DNA of 64,000 nt from Hyperoplus lanceolatus (taxonomy: Eukaryota; Chordata; Actinopteri; Uranoscopiformes; Ammodytidae), in contig CM049403.1 in NCBI GenBank assembly GCA_026929865.2, forward strand, positions 21,050,001-21,114,000, written 5' to 3'. The position numbers and the translations under genes were made by a program. This document shows, piece after piece, positions 61,659 to 64,000 of the stretch. Every line of letters begins with the position of its first letter. Position 1 is the stretch's first letter. The notes under the pieces are model-generated. The model was not told where the DNA came from and did not search any database. It saw nothing but the letters and a program-made list of their open reading frames with translations.

Positions 61659-64000
61659 CAGACAGAAGTGGATTTTCTCCAGGCGTGTGTCAGGGACATT
61701 GCAAATGCACTCTTAATTAAAATATCTCCTCAAGAGAATATTGTAGCGCACAGTACAGCACAGGAAATAGGCCCCGTCTCTGGCCCTTTGCACTTACGTA
61801 AAATGATTTAATAAAATTGTACTTTTGTGAAGATGGAAACCCTCCGATATGATCACCTAGCCTTGGTTCAACAACACAATAAAGTCGACTAAAAATGGCA
61901 TAGGTGTAATTATATGGGGAGTGAGGAAGAGATGTCTACCACAAAAAATTAGTTGGCCTTATTAATAAATCTATCATATATGCAGAACAACCTTGCCATC
62001 CCAAAAGTACTTTACATAGTTTTAATATGGTATTTATACATCAAACATTAATTTTAGATCGCTAGTTCCCTATTGTTCATGAAATGTCACATAACTTTTT
62101 GGTATTTCTTCCATTTACATTGGGTCCAATAACTACATGTAATATAGTTTACTGCTTGAGCAGCTTTTCTAAATATTTCTTTCTAAGTGTTTTTTTTAAC
62201 ACTGTAGTACAAATAGATTATACTTTACTAGGTACACCAGGGCTCTAGCTACCATTGAATAAATAGATGCCATGACCTGAAGCGACCTGAAGCAAAGCTT
62301 TCAATTTAAAATTCAGTGAAGCCCAATATAGAGAAACTGTTGGACATACAGCCAGTTTAAATGAATTTCAAAAAGTGTACACAAATAATTTAGGAACAGA
62401 ACAGTCAAAGTTCTTCAAATTGGATACCATGTCTAGATTACAAAGTTAATACCATAATATTTAGGCCACTTCAAAAAAAAATATCTGCTGGACTCACATG
62501 TGCTGAATATTTTTTAAATCCTGACCACAACCCTGGTTAAAGGGACATATACATTAACTGATTGAATGATATTTTCCATTCACCAGTTACAAATTATCTA
62601 AACTGTATTTGGTAGCATTAAGGTTACATTTCCTAGAAAATGGCAGGTGCCACTTGCATGTTATAGGCATACAAACACCAAATTAAGACTTGTCAACACA
62701 TTTGATAAAATATAAACACTTTTGAATGTTTTCATAATTAAAATCAGTTATATCAATTAACAAGTGGAAAGAAAGTATTTGTCAAGCTGAAATTGGAGGA
62801 AAAGGGTAGAATACCTTCGTCAAAAAGGATTTGGATTAGAAAAGACAGGCAACACAGCAATGTGAAGCGTGGACCAGGGGGGACAGGGACAAAGAGTGCA
62901 ATGAGAGTTGGAAAAACATTGTGCATCAGAGCAGAAGTGTTGTGACAGTGTGTGGGACATAAACAAGAATGAACTCACAGAATGACTCAGTTTTCAAAGT
63001 CTCAGTAATCCGTCCTCGTTCGTTTGGAGCCTCAAACCCTTGCGCCCCATTTCCGAGACAAAAAAAAAAACAGAATAAAGCATGAAAAATGCCGAAGAAG
63101 ATTATGCTAGGAAGAAAGTGTATGGAGAGTGGGGGTAGGGGTGTGGGGGGGGGGGTTTATCTGGGTTTGGATTATTGAATCCAGGAGGGTTATGGTATTT
63201 GTCCATGGGTATTTCTTTTAAAAAGTTTATAGGGAGGTTATGGGGAGGCCACAGCAGGGTGGTGTTTTTCTGTCTAATTGCATGGCATTTGTCTTGGCAC
63301 TGCACTGGTGTGACTGCAGTGTCTGGGCGCTGCGTGAGAGCAACACTCAGGCGGTAGTTTCCTTTAATCTGATGAGGCATTAATTGGCTTGACGCTCTAT
63401 TTTGCATGTAAGTCTGGTCAGATTTGATTGCGTTGCTCTTTGACGTGTCAGCTGTGTCACAGGATGTCCAACATGCCTCACAACTCGCCGCCGCAGCAGC
63501 AGAACGTGGGTTAGAGGTAGTAAGTGGGCAGCTGAGACAGACAAAGGGCAGAAGAAGTGGTGTTAACAAAAAAGAAGAAAAAAAAGAGTGAAGACATGGG
63601 GTGTCCCACGGCTATAGGTCAGGAGTTCAGAGTTGGGAGTTTGTCACCTGCTCGGCCTGGCACGCAATCTTCCCCAGCTAGACTGAAAGCTCTAGCGCAG
63701 GCCTATACACAACCTCCATTCTCTGCCTCCCTCTAATTGGATTTAATGAGCAATTTAACAACACAGCACTGCCCGATCAAATCAAACTGCTACTGTCAGC
63801 CGCACTTAATCCTCGGTCACTGCTTTGTTAAGGCTAGCATGTCCCATGGACCTCCCTTTTTCTGCGAGGTTCCTCCGGCCTCCTCTTAGGCATTCTGCCT
63901 CACACATTCTCCCTCCCCTCAAACCCTCCTGTCTGTTTCTCTTAACGTCCAGCCCGTCTAACCCAGAACAGAGCTGAGAAACCCCTCGTCCAAAAACTGA
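61659..64000. other. Unique-looking DNA, no gene recognised
   Basis: One of the longest minus-strand frames in the window (63102-63569, 155 codons) is here. It has no recognisable domain and a proline-rich tail produced by a G run at about 63140-63157, so I treat it as chance. The segment 63690-63850 is non-repetitive with homeodomain-type words (ctctaattggatttaatgag) and could be a conserved element. Confidence 0.35.

Noticed and set aside
63102..63569. Open frame of 155 codons on the minus strand
   Set aside because: The proline-rich tail derives from a G run, there is no recognisable domain, and the composition is compatible with chance.

Overview
The window looks like non-genic (intergenic or large-intron) DNA from a teleost fish. 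I see no complete host protein-coding gene, no rRNA, no convincing tRNA and no CRISPR array. The teleost assignment rests on the density of fish-type DNA transposons (piggyBac-like, hAT-like, Harbinger-like and TTAA-flanked MITE-like elements), a decayed Tc1/mariner-class transposase of a type I know from fish genomes, and many very long (TG/CA)n and (TC/GA)n microsatellites in an AT-rich background. Most open frames in the window are chance frames or microsatellite translations.

Layout. 1-8.7 kb: unique-looking DNA with a 90-96 bp direct repeat (about 1609 and 3121) around a TTAA-flanked element (1924-2537), and a small 191 bp element at 4722. 8.7-11.2 kb: a 2.46 kb piggyBac-like element bounded by TTAA that keeps a spliceable N-terminal transposase reading frame but lacks the catalytic core. 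A perfect 20-bp hairpin lies just beyond it (11239-11288). 11.8-13.6 kb: two members (224 and 906 bp) of one TTAA-flanked family, whose third, inverted member is at 47.6-48.5 kb. 13.6-23.6 kb: mostly unique DNA with a 227 bp Harbinger-like MITE (19096) and an ATTA-rich stretch that resembles a conserved enhancer (22.55-22.83 kb). 23.6-25.2 kb: a hAT-like element with a near-perfect 8-bp target duplication and a second hAT-like insertion nested inside. 29.6-30.4 kb: a decayed Tc1/mariner-class transposase on the minus strand. 33.7-34.0 kb: one possible host exon (minus strand, unidentified). 35.56-37.08 kb: a hAT-like element with an exact 8-bp target duplication. 42.6-43.9 kb: a second piggyBac-like element that keeps only the C-terminal cysteine-rich domain. 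46.1-47.1 kb: a cluster of three long TG tracts. 47.6-48.8 kb: two TTAA-flanked elements 72 bp apart. 55.3-56.6 kb: a probable third piggyBac-like element. 60.6-61.7 kb: a 1 kb terminal-inverted-repeat element. The rest is unremarkable AT-rich DNA with simple repeats.

The window therefore records successive DNA-transposon insertions, at least eight of them flanked by TTAA, in what may be a regulatory gene desert. All transposase reading frames seen are broken or partial, so each element would depend on enzyme supplied from elsewhere. I found no evidence for a new multi-gene system. The items most worth a second look are the spliceable piggyBac N-terminal frame, the three-member TTAA family with a conserved internal palindrome, the perfect hairpin, the duplicated segment with a ZNF143-like motif, and the possible exon at 33.8 kb.
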